Part shown: positions 36,650 to 46,548 of the stretch, piece after piece
Layout of the letters: the number at the start of each line of letters is the position of its first letter
Numbering within the stretch: the first letter of the stretch is position 1
Source: Cognatundibacterium luofuense
Lineage (GTDB): Bacteria; Pseudomonadota; Gammaproteobacteria; Burkholderiales; Burkholderiaceae_D
DNA: 64,000 bases
Direction: 5' to 3'
Assembly (NCBI RefSeq): GCF_018139685.1
Contig: NZ_JAGSPN010000001.1
Span: 372,001-436,000, forward strand
The notes under the pieces: generated by a model
The model's database searches: none
What the model was told of the DNA's origin: nothing
The model's input: the letters and a program-made list of their open reading frames with translations, nothing else
Position numbers and translations under genes: made by a program

Positions 36650-38608
36650 ATGAAGAAAATACTGCGTATTGCACCCTGGTTCGGTGTGATTGGAATTTTG
36701 CTTGTACCTGCTTTTATTCACAATCCGTATTACCTGCATCTGATTGAGACCATACTGATATACGCAATTCTGTTGTTCGGACTTGATATTGTCGTCGGTT
36801 ACACAGGTCAGGTGTCTCTGGGCCACGCTGGTCTGTTCGGCATAGGTTCTTATACTACTGGTGTACTTTTGCTAAAGCTCGGACTGCCTTTCTATCTGAC
36901 GATACCGGCAAGTATTTTAACAACGGCTGCTTTCGGTGCACTGCTGGCATTACCAGCTTTAAGGGTAACAGGGCCATACCTTGCGATGGTAACCCTTGCA
37001 TTCGGAACAATCATTCAGATTTTGATCAATGAAATGAGTTTTCTGACTGAAGGTCCGATGGGTATCAAGGTCACAAAGCCGGTAATTTTTGGCATTAAGC
37101 TCACAGAGACCGGATATTACTATTTTGTTGCGGTGATGATGCTATTGGCAATGTTGTGTGTGCACCGGATATTGAAGTCTTATCTGGGGCGTGCATTTCA
37201 GGCATTACGGGACAGTCCGATCGCATCCGATTGTATGGGGGTATCGGTATACCGGTATAAAGTCTTGGCATTTGTTATCAGTGCTGCGCTTGCAGGACTT
37301 GCAGGAAGTCTCTACGCCTATTCCGAAGAGTACATTTCACCAAATACGTATAACTTTGAGCTGACAATTTTATTTTTACTGGCAGTGATTATGGGGGGGC
37401 GAAAATCGCGAGCCGGATCTCTGCTTGGTGCACTCATTGTTGTAATGCTTCCCTCGTTGCTGGCTGATATCGATTTATTCAGAAAAATCGCAACAGGAGC
37501 TGCCTTTTTTGGCTTGGTTTTTGCGCTGATTACATTCGTGCGTGCGCGTGCGAGGTGGCGTGATTTGCTGGTTCCGGTTGTTGCATTAATTGGTATGGCG
37601 TTGTTCGCGTATAAATTAGAGAGCATAACGGACTGGCGACTGACAATCTTCGGGCTGATGACTCTTTTTGTTGTCTATTATTTGCAAGATGGTATTGTCG
37701 GTTTTGTTATGAGCCTGACCGGATATCGGTCCCGACATATCACCTCACACACCGGTGCTAATGAAAATGTCGGTGCGGTGCAATTTCAGGATAGTCAGAC
37801 GGATCGCTGCATTCTGAGTGCAGATCAGATTGTTATGCAATTTGGCGGCTTGAAAGCACTCAACCGGGTCGACCTTCAGATCATGAAAGGCACTGTGCAC
37901 GGATTAATCGGACCAAATGGTTCAGGTAAAAGCACAATGATGAATGTCCTTACAGGGATTTATTTTCCAACTGATGGCAAAGTAAACTACGGAGGAATAT
38001 TAATTTCAGGGAAAACACCTTCGGCAATTGCTCTGGCAGGTATAGCGAGGACATTTCAAAATGTCCAGTTATTCGGGGAAATGAGCGCAACAGAAAATAT
38101 TCTGGTCGGACTGCATCATAGTTTTGGCAGTTCGCTATGGGATATTTTAGTTGCGAACCGTAGTGATAGTCGTCATGAAGCAAACGCTCGTCAACGTGCT
38201 GCAAGTATTCTCGGTTTTGTCGGGTTATCCGATTTGGCAGATGAAGAGGCGCGCAATTTACCTTACGGTAAACAGCGTTTACTGGAAATCGGACGCGCAC
38301 TTGCATTAAATCCGGGGCTGTTGTTACTGGATGAGCCAGCTGCTGGTTTGACGGCACCTGATATTAAAGAGTTAACTGAGATAATTAAGAAAATTAAAGG
38401 AAGTGGTGTAACGATTATTCTGATTGAGCATCACATGGATGTGGTGATGTCAGTTTGCGATATTGTGACTGTTCTGGATTTCGGGCAGAAAATTGCTGAA
38501 GGAACGCCTGCGGAAATACAGGGAGATACCAGAGTGATTGAAGCCTATCTGGGGAGCAGTCAGGAAGATACTGGCAATGCGAAAACAGCTACGGGGGAAA
38601 CATGCTGA
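36650..38608 (+). CDS. fused LivM permease - LivG ATPase
   Basis: 652 residues combining two transporter parts. Residues 1 to about 350 form a LivM permease (GYTGQVSLGHAGLFGIGSYTTG, ALRDSPIASDCMGVSVYRYK). After a linker (about 360-385) comes a LivG ATPase: Walker A GPNGSGKST, a Q-loop region TFQNVQLF, the signature variant LPYGKQRLLEIGRAL and Walker B LLLLDEPAAGL. The ATG at 36650 is preferred to the one at 36638 because GAGGATC lies just before it. Such permease-ATPase fusions are known in betaproteobacterial Liv systems. It overlaps livF by 7 nt. Confidence 0.9.
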   Translation: MKKILRIAPWFGVIGILLVPAFIHNPYYLHLIETILIYAILLFGLDIVVGYTGQVSLGHAGLFGIGSYTTGVLLLKLGLPFYLTIPASILTTAAFGALLALPALRVTGPYLAMVTLAFGTIIQILINEMSFLTEGPMGIKVTKPVIFGIKLTETGYYYFVAVMMLLAMLCVHRILKSYLGRAFQALRDSPIASDCMGVSVYRYKVLAFVISAALAGLAGSLYAYSEEYISPNTYNFELTILFLLAVIMGGRKSRAGSLLGALIVVMLPSLLADIDLFRKIATGAAFFGLVFALITFVRARARWRDLLVPVVALIGMALFAYKLESITDWRLTIFGLMTLFVVYYLQDGIVGFVMSLTGYRSRHITSHTGANENVGAVQFQDSQTDRCILSADQIVMQFGGLKALNRVDLQIMKGTVHGLIGPNGSGKSTMMNVLTGIYFPTDGKVNYGGILISGKTPSAIALAGIARTFQNVQLFGEMSATENILVGLHHSFGSSLWDILVANRSDSRHEANARQRAASILGFVGLSDLADEEARNLPYGKQRLLEIGRALALNPGLLLLDEPAAGLTAPDIKELTEIIKKIKGSGVTIILIEHHMDVVMSVCDIVTVLDFGQKIAEGTPAEIQGDTRVIEAYLGSSQEDTGNAKTATGETC

Positions 38609-39324
38609 AAATAGAAAATCTTCATGCTGCGTATGGGAAGGTCGAAGTTCTGCACGGAATTTCTCTGGATGTGCCAAAGGGAAAGCTTGTGACTCTGATA
38701 GGATCAAACGGAGCAGGAAAAACGACAACAATGCGCTCCGTATCTGGCATGCTGAAACCAAAAAGCGGCAATATTTCATTGGCTGGAAAAAATATCACAG
38801 GACTGGATTCACATAAAATCGCAAGAGCAGGTCTGGCGCACTCCCCGGAAGGGCGCAGGGTTTTTTCAACGATGACTGTGATGGATAATTTGCTGCTTGG
38901 CGCATTTCCTCGTTATACCGGTAGTCGCCCCAGAGGGGATATTGATACAGATCTTCAGCGTGCAATGGAGTTATTCCCACGTCTTCGGGAGCGCCGGAAT
39001 CAACAGGCTGGAACCTTATCCGGCGGGGAACAACAGATGCTTGCAATGGCAAGAGCGGTCATGCTGAATCCTGAGGTCATTTTGTTAGATGAACCATCAA
39101 TGGGACTGGCCCCAATTCTGGTGGATGAAGTATTCAGAATACTGCAGAGGTTGAAAGATGAAGGCAGAACGATGTTGCTTGTTGAACAGTTCGCCGCTGC
39201 GGCGCTCGCTGTCGCGGATTATGGATATGTTCTCGAAAACGGGCGAATCTCAGTACATGGTCCGGCAGCACAATTGAAAAATGATCCTGCGGTAAAAGCT
39301 GCCTATCTGGGTGGAGGGCACTGA
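38602..39324 (+). CDS. livF: branched-chain amino acid ABC transporter ATP-binding protein LivF
   Basis: 240 residues. Walker A GSNGAGKTT, the signature LSGGEQQML, Walker B VILLDEPSMGL and the H-loop region LLVEQFAAAAL (His replaced by Phe, normal for LivF) are all present. The early segment SPEGRRVFSTMTVMDNLLLGAF is typical of LivF. It is the second nucleotide-binding subunit and pairs with the LivG part of the preceding fusion. Confidence 0.94.
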   Translation: MLKIENLHAAYGKVEVLHGISLDVPKGKLVTLIGSNGAGKTTTMRSVSGMLKPKSGNISLAGKNITGLDSHKIARAGLAHSPEGRRVFSTMTVMDNLLLGAFPRYTGSRPRGDIDTDLQRAMELFPRLRERRNQQAGTLSGGEQQMLAMARAVMLNPEVILLDEPSMGLAPILVDEVFRILQRLKDEGRTMLLVEQFAAAALAVADYGYVLENGRISVHGPAAQLKNDPAVKAAYLGGGH

Positions 39325-39338
39325 TATTTCTGCGGACT

Positions 39339-39378
39339 ACTCCCGCTGTCATAGATGTATGAAACGGCGGGAGTTTAC
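39339..39378. terminator. hairpin between livF and the convergent hydrolase gene
   Basis: ACTCCCGC (39339-39346) pairs with GCGGGAGT (39367-39374) over a 20-nt loop, followed by TTACTAATT. It is a probable terminator for the convergent ends, though the loop is long and the U-run is short. Confidence 0.5.
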
Positions 39379-39381
39379 TAA

Positions 39382-40485
39382 TTACGCTGATGCTGAGTCT
39401 GTCAACATGCGAAGCGGATGCGTAATATCGGGCCATACTGCCACAAAGAAACTCTCAACTTCAGCTTCACTGACATCATCTACTGCCTGATGTTGCCATT
39501 TTGGCTGATTATCTTTGTCGATGACCAGTGCGCGTATTCCCTCAATGACTTCGTTTCGTTCAAAACAGTGCCTGACCATGGTGCGCTCCATACGCAAACA
39601 TTCGGCAACATTCATCATTGCAGAGCGTTTTAATTGCTCCAGCGTGACGCACATCATCAGTGGTGATCGTTTTGACATTGCATCAGTAACGCTTTGTGCG
39701 AAAAAGTCTTCGCCTGACTTCAGTTTCTGGCATATTTCAGAAACAGAGTTTCCTGAAAAATAGTGATCTATATATTGACGGTTCTTTTTGATGAAAGAAT
39801 TTTCTGCTACTTCTGCCTGCAATGATTCGGAAAATTGTATCAACTGATTTTTAATATTTTTTGTATCGCAGGTTTTTAGCAGATGCATCAATGCAGGAAT
39901 ATGTTCTGTCCGCAGAAATATGTCAGCGAGCCCGGTCTCAATGGCGTCTTCGCCTCGCATAATTTCACCTGTCAGTCCCAGATAGCGCCCTGTCTGGCCT
40001 GGCATGCGCGAAAGAAAATAACCACCGCCGACGTCAGGAAATAGGCCGATATTCACTTCAGGCATTGCCATTTTGGTTTTTTCGGTGACGATGCGTATTG
40101 CAGACTGCGGACCTGCCTGTGCAACTCCCATTCCTCCACCCATTACAACGCCATTCATTAACGCAATATAGGGTTTAGGATAGTGGTGAATCAGATGGTT
40201 CAACGCATACTCTTCTGTAAAAAAATCCTCGAGCAAAGCACTGCCGCCTTGTGGCGTTTTGCTACCGACTTCATAGAAAAAGCGTATATCGCCACCGGCG
40301 CAAAAAGCACGCTCACTACTGCTGTATATCAGTACGGCCTTTACTTCGGGCTCAGATTTCCAGTTCATCAGTGTTGCTGTGAGAGTCCGTATCATTTCCA
40401 GTGATAAAGAATTCAACGCCTGCGGGCGGTTTAGTTCTATATGTCCGATCTGATTGATAACAGAGGTACGTATCATTGTATTCAT
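39382..40485 (-). CDS. 3-hydroxyisobutyryl-CoA hydrolase-like enoyl-CoA hydratase family protein
   Basis: About 367 residues, with possible starts at 40485 or 40476 and no clear ribosome binding site. The crotonase core includes GHIELNRPQALNSLSLEM, AFCAGGDIRFFYE, the oxyanion loop GVVMGGGMGVA and MPEVNIGLFPDVGGGYFLSR, in which the Glu and Asp fit the HIBYL-CoA hydrolase group. The roughly 100-residue C-terminal helical extension is also typical of that group. In valine breakdown this enzyme releases 3-hydroxyisobutyrate. It converges on the Liv transporter operon, a sensible pairing of uptake and catabolism. Confidence 0.82.
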   Translation of the reverse strand: MNTMIRTSVINQIGHIELNRPQALNSLSLEMIRTLTATLMNWKSEPEVKAVLIYSSSERAFCAGGDIRFFYEVGSKTPQGGSALLEDFFTEEYALNHLIHHYPKPYIALMNGVVMGGGMGVAQAGPQSAIRIVTEKTKMAMPEVNIGLFPDVGGGYFLSRMPGQTGRYLGLTGEIMRGEDAIETGLADIFLRTEHIPALMHLLKTCDTKNIKNQLIQFSESLQAEVAENSFIKKNRQYIDHYFSGNSVSEICQKLKSGEDFFAQSVTDAMSKRSPLMMCVTLEQLKRSAMMNVAECLRMERTMVRHCFERNEVIEGIRALVIDKDNQPKWQHQAVDDVSEAEVESFFVAVWPDITHPLRMLTDSASA

Positions 40486-40592
40486 AGAAAATTCGTATGC
40501 GAAAAATAACTGTAGATAACTGTTATTGAATGCAGCAGGCAAAAGCATTAAAAATAAACAGCTGAAAAATATCAGATTTGCGGATTCCGGAA

Positions 40593-40618
40593 AGCAAAAC
40601 AGGGCGTTTCCGCCCTGT
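40593..40618 (-). terminator. intrinsic terminator of hpf
   Basis: On the minus strand ACAGGGCG, GAAA, CGCCCTGT form an 8-bp stem with a GNRA-like loop, followed by TTTTG. It ends the kdsD-to-hpf run of genes. Confidence 0.9.
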
Positions 40619-40640
40619 ATTCAGATACAACCTAAACTGT

Positions 40641-40985
40641 TTACGTTGATGCCGGATCCGGCATATGTTTAATTGCTTCGTGGTTATGATCCTGAATTTT
40701 ATCTTTATGTTTAATTACCTGACGATCCAGTTTATCAATCAGTGCATCAATCGCTGCATATAAATCATGTGCGAGGCTTTCGACATGAATATCTTTGCCA
40801 CTGACATGCAGATTAATATCTGCCTTATGACGTTTTTCTTTTTCACGCAGTTTGTCTACCGTGAGGATAACAGCAATATCAATGACCTGGTCGAAATGAC
40901 GCCGGATGCGTTCGAGTTTGGTTTGTACGTATTCGCGGATTGCAGGAGTAACTTCGACGTGATGTCCACTGATGGTGAGATTCAT
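40641..40985 (-). CDS. hpf: ribosome hibernation promoting factor, HPF/RaiA family
   Basis: 114 residues starting [20 protein letters not shown], with the basic core [26 protein letters not shown] and a C-terminal His/Lys-rich tail. It binds the 30S subunit in resting cells and promotes dormant ribosomes. The length is of the short type with a small tail. It lies downstream of rpoN, as in most proteobacteria. Confidence 0.94.
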   Translation of the reverse strand: MNLTISGHHVEVTPAIREYVQTKLERIRRHFDQVIDIAVILTVDKLREKEKRHKADINLHVSGKDIHVESLAHDLYAAIDALIDKLDRQVIKHKDKIQDHNHEAIKHMPDPAST

Positions 40986-41092
40986 ACTGTGCTCCTATGT
41001 GATGATCTTGCTACTAGAATGCGCGGTCTCAGTTTTTCTGACGTTGCGCTAAATCATATATAGCAATGAAAGCCTGAATTACAAGAATTGCA

Positions 41093-42571
41093 CTACAAGA
41101 TTTTTCGCATACTCACTGGAGGAATTTTCAGGGCTTCCCGGTATTTGGCGACGGTGCGTCGTGCAATCACCATGCCTTGTTCGCCCAGCATGTCTGCGAT
41201 TTTGCTATCAGAGAGTGGGCTCTTCTGGTCTTCTGCTCCTATTAACTGCTTGATCAGAGCGCGTATCGCGGTGGATGATGCTTCACCCCCGGTTTCCGTC
41301 GCGACATGGCTTCCGAAAAAATACTTCAGTTCAAACATGCCATGCGGGGTCAGCATGTATTTCTGAGTGGTTACACGAGAAATAGTACTCTCGTGTAAAC
41401 CTAGTGTATCAGCTATTTCACGCAAAACAAGGGGGCGCATGGCGACTTCACCATGTGTAAAGAAGTTACGCTGACGCTCAACAATGGCTTGTGCAACGCG
41501 CAAAATTGTTTCGAAACGCTGGCGCATATTTTTGATCAGCCAGCGTGCTTCCTGAACCTGATTATGCAGGCCACATTCGGCCCGTGATTCGCGTGCCAGA
41601 CCCGCGTACAGCGAACTGACGCGAAGTTTCGGCATCACGTCCTGATTGAGCACGACCTGCCACTGATTTCCGCATTTCCTGACGATGACGTCCGGTACTA
41701 CGTAGTCAGCTTCAGGCTGGGTGTAATCAGCACCCGGACGCGGATTGCAACAACGAATAACTTGTTGTGCATCGCGCAAATCTTCATCGTCGCAATTCAG
41801 AGCTTTACGCAGACGGGTAAAATCGCGTGCGGCAAATTGCGGTAAATAATTTTCAGCAATTTGCAATGCGAGGCGGCGTGTCACAAATGGAATTGCAGGA
41901 AGCCGCCGGATTTGCAGTGCCAGACATTCGGATAAATTACGGGCACCAATACCAGCCGGCTCCAGGGACTGCAGGAGGTTAAGCGCAAACTGCAGTTCTT
42001 CCTGTTCGACGCATAATTCCAGCGGCAGGCTGGCGTGTAAATCTTCCAGCGATTCCGACAGATAGCCGTTATCGTCCAGCGCATCAATCATCAGTTCAAG
42101 CAAGGCATGATCGCGTGGCTCACGTACTGTGAGAGCGGTCTGGCTCAGCAGAAATTCACGCAATGTCTGCGGCGCTGCTTCCAGCTGCGGACGCAGATCA
42201 TCATCGTCGTTACCGGAGCCATTACTGCGGGTATCAGAACCCCAGTCATCCGGATTGACGCTTTCTGCGGCCGGTAAATCAGTTTCCTGAGCAGGTGTCT
42301 CCGATGGTGTGTTGTCGGCGGTGGCTGGCGCGGCAGATTGCATTCCGGCATCATTGTGCAGACTTGCCGTATTCAGTGCGCCATCTGCCAGCAAACGTAC
42401 AGCCTGATCCAGCGGATCATCAATACGCTCCAGCATAGGATTTTCTATCAGTGCTGCTTCCAGTTCCTGATGCAGTTCCAGCGTTGACAATTGCAGCAAG
42501 CGAATAGATTGCTGTAACTGAGGCGTCAGTGCCAGATGCTGAGAGGTGCGTAATTGCAGGCTTTGCTTCAT
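41093..42571 (-). CDS. rpoN: RNA polymerase sigma-54 factor
   Basis: 492 residues. Region I is Gln/Leu-rich ([33 protein letters not shown]) and contacts enhancer-binding proteins. Region II (about 50-130) is acidic and variable. The core-binding domain follows, then the helix-turn-helix ([20 protein letters not shown]) and the RpoN box [12 protein letters not shown] near the C-terminus. It needs AAA+ activators; none is encoded in the window. It begins 6 nt after lptB and so is expressed with the LPS export genes. Confidence 0.97.
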   Translation of the reverse strand: MKQSLQLRTSQHLALTPQLQQSIRLLQLSTLELHQELEAALIENPMLERIDDPLDQAVRLLADGALNTASLHNDAGMQSAAPATADNTPSETPAQETDLPAAESVNPDDWGSDTRSNGSGNDDDDLRPQLEAAPQTLREFLLSQTALTVREPRDHALLELMIDALDDNGYLSESLEDLHASLPLELCVEQEELQFALNLLQSLEPAGIGARNLSECLALQIRRLPAIPFVTRRLALQIAENYLPQFAARDFTRLRKALNCDDEDLRDAQQVIRCCNPRPGADYTQPEADYVVPDVIVRKCGNQWQVVLNQDVMPKLRVSSLYAGLARESRAECGLHNQVQEARWLIKNMRQRFETILRVAQAIVERQRNFFTHGEVAMRPLVLREIADTLGLHESTISRVTTQKYMLTPHGMFELKYFFGSHVATETGGEASSTAIRALIKQLIGAEDQKSPLSDSKIADMLGEQGMVIARRTVAKYREALKIPPVSMRKIL

Positions 42572-42577
42572 AGACGC

Positions 42578-43330
42578 TTACATGCGGAAATGTTCTCCGA
42601 GATAGACTTTGCGCACAGATTCGTTCTGCACAATGTCATCCGGTTTGCCACTGGCGAGTACCGCACCCTGATTGATGATGTAAGCGTGATCACAAATACC
42701 CAGCGTTTCGCGTACATTGTGATCGGTGATCAGAACACCGATGCCGCGTTCTTTCAGGAAGCGGACGATACGCTGAATTTCAATCACGGCGATAGGATCA
42801 ACGCCTGCAAACGGCTCATCCAGCAGCACAAAACGCGGTTCAGTTGCCAGTGCACGCGCAATTTCAACGCGGCGGCGTTCACCGCCGGACAGTGACAGCG
42901 CCGGATTTTCTCTTAAACCTTCGATTTGCAGATCATGCAATAAGGCATCCAGTTTTTTACGGATGTGCTTTTCGCTGAGTGCTTTGCCGTCTTTATCTTT
43001 TCGTAATTCCAGCACCGCACGGATATTTTCTTCCACGGTGAGCTTCCGGAATACTGACGCTTCCTGTGGCAAATAGGATAAACCCATCACGGCGCGTTCA
43101 TGGATAGCGTGACGACTGACATCGTGCTGATCAATCCGGATTTCACCCGCATCGGATGGAACCAGACCGACAATCATGTAAAACGAGGTGGTTTTACCTG
43201 CACCGTTTGGCCCAAGCAAACCAACGACTTCACCGCTGCGCACCATCAGCGACACATCACGCACTACCTGACGTGCGCCGTAGCGTTTTTGCAAACCTTT
43301 GACTGACAATGTGCTTTCCGCGTTTGCCAT
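42578..43330 (-). CDS. lptB: LPS export ABC transporter ATP-binding protein LptB
   Basis: 250 residues, the cytoplasmic ATPase of the LptB2FG complex that extracts LPS from the inner membrane. Walker [10 protein letters not shown], the Q-loop region [21 protein letters not shown], signature [15 protein letters not shown], Walker [13 protein letters not shown] and the H-loop [10 protein letters not shown] are intact. It begins 2 nt after lptA ends. Confidence 0.96.
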   Translation of the reverse strand: MANAESTLSVKGLQKRYGARQVVRDVSLMVRSGEVVGLLGPNGAGKTTSFYMIVGLVPSDAGEIRIDQHDVSRHAIHERAVMGLSYLPQEASVFRKLTVEENIRAVLELRKDKDGKALSEKHIRKKLDALLHDLQIEGLRENPALSLSGGERRRVEIARALATEPRFVLLDEPFAGVDPIAVIEIQRIVRFLKERGIGVLITDHNVRETLGICDHAYIINQGAVLASGKPDDIVQNESVRKVYLGEHFRM

Positions 43331-43332
43331 GT

Positions 43333-43893
43333 TTACTCCGCCGGTGGTGTCAGTTTGCTTTGGATGACGATGCGTACCTTTGGCTTGCTGGCATCATGCT
43401 GTCCGCTGGTGCTGTTCGCACTGACGAAGACTTCGTTGACGGTGTCATAGGACAGATATTCGCCGTTTTGTTCCTGAGTGACTTTGCCGCTGTCCAGATT
43501 GCGCACGCGCGCGTCGCCGGTCAGAATGACCATGCCGGATGTGGAATTGAACGTCGCTTTTTCGGCTTCGCCTTCGATCCAGCGGTTGCCGCCATCCATT
43601 TTCTGGCGGAATTGCATTTTTGTACCTGAAACGCCGTTCAGCAGGTATTGTGTGGAGCCATCAGACAGCTCACTCATTACCGCATTGTTGGCTTTGATCA
43701 CCAGAGAGCCCTGACTGATTTCCACGCCCTGCGTTAAATGCAGAACATTCTTTTTCAGATCAGCGCGGGAGTTACCGGCAGTCGCGACGATTTCTTTGTA
43801 TTTGTCGCCTTTTTCAGCGTGGCTGCTGAGCGTCAGCAGCATCATGCTGACAGGCAGCAGGCATCGCAGCCAGCGACGGAGTCGGATAGTCAT
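43333..43893 (-). CDS. lptA: lipopolysaccharide transport periplasmic protein LptA
   Basis: 186 residues. A signal peptide (about 1-26, ending SSHA) is followed by an OstA-type beta-jellyroll domain: [24 protein letters not shown] and [20 protein letters not shown]. It forms the periplasmic bridge between LptC and LptD. Its start overlaps the lptC stop by 4 nt. Confidence 0.93.
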   Translation of the reverse strand: MTIRLRRWLRCLLPVSMMLLTLSSHAEKGDKYKEIVATAGNSRADLKKNVLHLTQGVEISQGSLVIKANNAVMSELSDGSTQYLLNGVSGTKMQFRQKMDGGNRWIEGEAEKATFNSTSGMVILTGDARVRNLDSGKVTQEQNGEYLSYDTVNEVFVSANSTSGQHDASKPKVRIVIQSKLTPPAE

Positions 43894-44543
43894 GATGGAT
43901 TCCTTGAAGTGGTTGCAGTGCGGCTCATGCTGCGCGGCTGCACATGCACTTTTACCTGACTGCGTAACTGAAGTTGTTGTGTGATCTGATCGGCTTCCAG
44001 CCCGACCGCTGTTGCGCGTACGCGCGGCGTCATTAATTCAACTGCCTGATCAGTGAAAACCTTGTCAGCGTCTGGCAGCAGCATCAGATAACTGGTTTGT
44101 AACTGCATAAATTCCGGATGCGCCGGTTCAGCCTGCACAACCCGCACATCGCCGTGTAAATGGACTTTGTCTTCCTGACGGGTATTATTTTCAGCTGTCG
44201 ATTTTTGTTCCACCAGTGCTCTGTCAGCACGCAATGTCACCGGTTCGCGACGGGCATCGTAGCTATGGATCAGCGGCTGGAAAATCTCAATCTGATCTGT
44301 AACCGGCAAATGTTGCAGGCGCTGGCCGGTTACGTGGTAATTGGCTTTACCGTTGTTGGAAATTTTGATGTAGTTGAAGTGCTCGATATAGTAATCGGGC
44401 TCTTTGCGCTGACGTGACGGATCGTCACCGCCACCGAAGTGGGTGACGCTGTGCCAGTACCAGATCACGCCCATGGTGATCGCTGCCAGAACGGAAATGC
44501 CGGCCCAGGTCTTAAAGCGGTCAGCGGTCAGCCACATATTCAT
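43890..44543 (-). CDS. lptC: LPS export system protein LptC
   Basis: 217 residues with one N-terminal transmembrane helix (about 11-31, TWAGISVLAAITMGVIWYW) and a periplasmic jellyroll domain (YYIEHFNYIKISNNGKANYHVTG onward). It takes LPS from LptB2FG and hands it to LptA. It overlaps kdsC and lptA by 4 nt each, so the operon is tightly coupled. Confidence 0.93.
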   Translation of the reverse strand: MNMWLTADRFKTWAGISVLAAITMGVIWYWHSVTHFGGGDDPSRQRKEPDYYIEHFNYIKISNNGKANYHVTGQRLQHLPVTDQIEIFQPLIHSYDARREPVTLRADRALVEQKSTAENNTRQEDKVHLHGDVRVVQAEPAHPEFMQLQTSYLMLLPDADKVFTDQAVELMTPRVRATAVGLEADQITQQLQLRSQVKVHVQPRSMSRTATTSRNPS

Positions 44544-45064
44544 CCGAGGAACCTTGCCAGCATTGCATCGTAATGACCCTGTGCCTTCAGGATCAGGTCG
44601 CAGACTTCACGTACTGCGCCGCGACCGCCTTGTGCTGTGGTGACATAGTCCACGCGGCTGCGGACTTCTGCATGGCCATTCGGTACGCTGGCGGCAAAGC
44701 CGACCTGACGCAATACCGGTAAATCGATGACGTCGTCGCCGATGAAGCCGCATTCCGCCGGTGTCAGTTGTAATTCTTCCAGTAAGGCAGCAAAAGCGCT
44801 GGCTTTATCGTGGATGCCCTGACGGATATGGCTGATGCCCAGATCGCTGGCGCGTTTCAGCACCACAGGTGACTGGCGGGCGCTGATGATCGCGGTCATG
44901 ATGCCGGCGTCCTGTAACAGACGTATGCCCTGACCATCGAGCACGTTAAAAGTTTTGATGATTTCGCCATCGGCGGAAAAATGCAGGCTGCCATCGGTCA
45001 GGATGCCATCCACATCAAAGATCATCAGGCGGACAGCCGCTGCTTTTTGATTAATTGCAGACAT
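44540..45064 (-). CDS. kdsC: 3-deoxy-D-manno-octulosonate 8-phosphate phosphatase
   Basis: 174 residues of the C0-type HAD phosphatase family, with no cap domain. The catalytic pair is in MIFDVDGILTDGSLHF, a second motif is ISARQSPVV, and the metal-binding end is GFIGDDVIDLPVLRQVGFA. It makes free KDO for lipid A-core synthesis. It is tied to kdsD by a one-base overlap, and the two catalyse the first and third steps of KDO synthesis. Confidence 0.95.
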   Translation of the reverse strand: MSAINQKAAAVRLMIFDVDGILTDGSLHFSADGEIIKTFNVLDGQGIRLLQDAGIMTAIISARQSPVVLKRASDLGISHIRQGIHDKASAFAALLEELQLTPAECGFIGDDVIDLPVLRQVGFAASVPNGHAEVRSRVDYVTTAQGGRGAVREVCDLILKAQGHYDAMLARFLG

Positions 45065-46095
45065 CAGATTACCTTTGCACGGGTCAGATCGTGAATATGC
45101 AGCGCGCCGGTCAGCCGGCCTTGTTCATCGCTGACTAATAACTGGTTGATGCGGTAGGTTTCCATCATTTCCACTGCTTCAACCGCGAGTTTTTCAGCGC
45201 GGATGGTGCGTGGCTGGCGGTGCATCACATCACCGATGCGAATCGCGCTGAAATCACGCGCGCCATCCATCAGGCGGCGCAGGTCACCATCGGTAAATAC
45301 GCCGAGTATGCGCTGCTGATCATCAACTACCGCAGTCATCGCAATGCCTTTTTTGGTGATTTCCAGCAATGCCGTAGTCAACGGTGTATCCGGTGTGACC
45401 GCCGGAACGGCATCACCACTGCGCATAACATCTTTCACATGCGTCAGCAAACGGCGACCGAGTGCACCACCGGGGTGCGAACGGGCAAAATCTTCAGCGC
45501 GGAAACCACGGGTATCCAGTACTGCCACAGCCAGCGCATCACCGAGTGCCAGTGTGACGGTGGTGGATGCGGTTGGTGCCAGATTCAGCGGGCAGGCTTC
45601 TTTATCGACATGCAGGTTCAGGTGGATATCGGCAATCTTTGCCAGTCCCGATGCCGGATTGCCGGTCATGGTGATCGTAGTCACGCCCAGACGTTTGATG
45701 ATGGGCACGATGGCCATCAGCTCGGCGGATTCGCCGGAATAGGAAATCGCGATAAATACGTCTTGTGCAGTCACCATGCCTAAATCGCCATGCGCTGCTT
45801 CTGCAGGATGGACAAAGAAAGAGGGCGTGCCGGTCGAGGCAAATGTCGCAGCAATTTTGCGGCCGATATGGCCGGATTTACCGATGCCGGACACGACGAC
45901 GCGGCCGTTGCAGGCGAGCAACGCTTCAACGGCGCGGGTAAAGGCTTCGGCGTCTTCGCCCTGCAGGCGGCCTTGCAGCGCGAGCAGTGCATCGGCTTCA
46001 ATTTGCAGTGTTTCCGCTGCCAGCGCTACTGCGCGTCCGGCTGCATCCGCAGAGAGGCGCGGTATTTCAACAGGTTGAGCATTCAGATTCTTCAT
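45064..46095 (-). CDS. kdsD: D-arabinose 5-phosphate isomerase
   Basis: 343 residues from the ATG at 46095; the frame is open 70 codons further but has no family similarity there. An N-terminal SIS domain (VVVSGIGKSGHIGRKIAATFASTGTPSFFVHPAEA) is followed by two CBS domains (about 215-270 and 285-340). It converts ribulose 5-phosphate to arabinose 5-phosphate, the first step to KDO. First gene of the kdsD-kdsC-lptC-lptA-lptB-rpoN-hpf run. Confidence 0.95.
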   Translation of the reverse strand: MKNLNAQPVEIPRLSADAAGRAVALAAETLQIEADALLALQGRLQGEDAEAFTRAVEALLACNGRVVVSGIGKSGHIGRKIAATFASTGTPSFFVHPAEAAHGDLGMVTAQDVFIAISYSGESAELMAIVPIIKRLGVTTITMTGNPASGLAKIADIHLNLHVDKEACPLNLAPTASTTVTLALGDALAVAVLDTRGFRAEDFARSHPGGALGRRLLTHVKDVMRSGDAVPAVTPDTPLTTALLEITKKGIAMTAVVDDQQRILGVFTDGDLRRLMDGARDFSAIRIGDVMHRQPRTIRAEKLAVEAVEMMETYRINQLLVSDEQGRLTGALHIHDLTRAKVI

Positions 46096-46282
46096 GCCCG
46101 AAGTATAAACGAAATCCGGTAAGCAAAAACTCTGCCAGATGTAACATTGCTTTGCGCCAGACAGATGCGCTGTCCGGTAGCGACGCGCTGGCCCGCTGTC
46201 AGCCTTGTGTGTTTTTCCGGCATTCAGGGTGATAAAGCGGCAGAAAGGCAGAAGCAGGGCTGAAATGGCTTGAAAATACGCA

Positions 46283-46356
46283 AAATGCGGTGTTCTGCAT
46301 AGCAAAACAGCGTTGTCTCACGGTTTGCGCGGCTCTCCGGCATGTGCCTGTGCGGA
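46283..46356 (+). repeat. dispersed intergenic repeat, subfamily 2, copy 1
   Basis: A 74-bp stretch that aligns by eye, without gaps, to 46549-46622 with 54 of 74 bases identical. Shared blocks are AAATGCGG, GCATAGC, CGTTGTC, TTTGCGCGGCTCTCCGG and TGCGGA. The opening AATGCGG--TTC-GCATAGC is shared with subfamily 1 at 17123 and 56008. ATGC and GCAT can pair to form a small hairpin. Confidence 0.8.
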
Positions 46357-46548
46357 TAGTTGCATAGCTGTACTTCCATTTTCTGCGGGATTGCCGGTTC
46401 CGGTATCGCTGTGAAACAGGAGCGGGCGACACAGCGCCACGGTCGCACAGTGTTCCGGCGTGCTCATTCTTTCAGCGTATTTGCTGGGCAGCGGACAGTG
46501 GCATACCGGAATGCCGCCAACTGCCGTAAAAAACGCCAACAATCCCTG

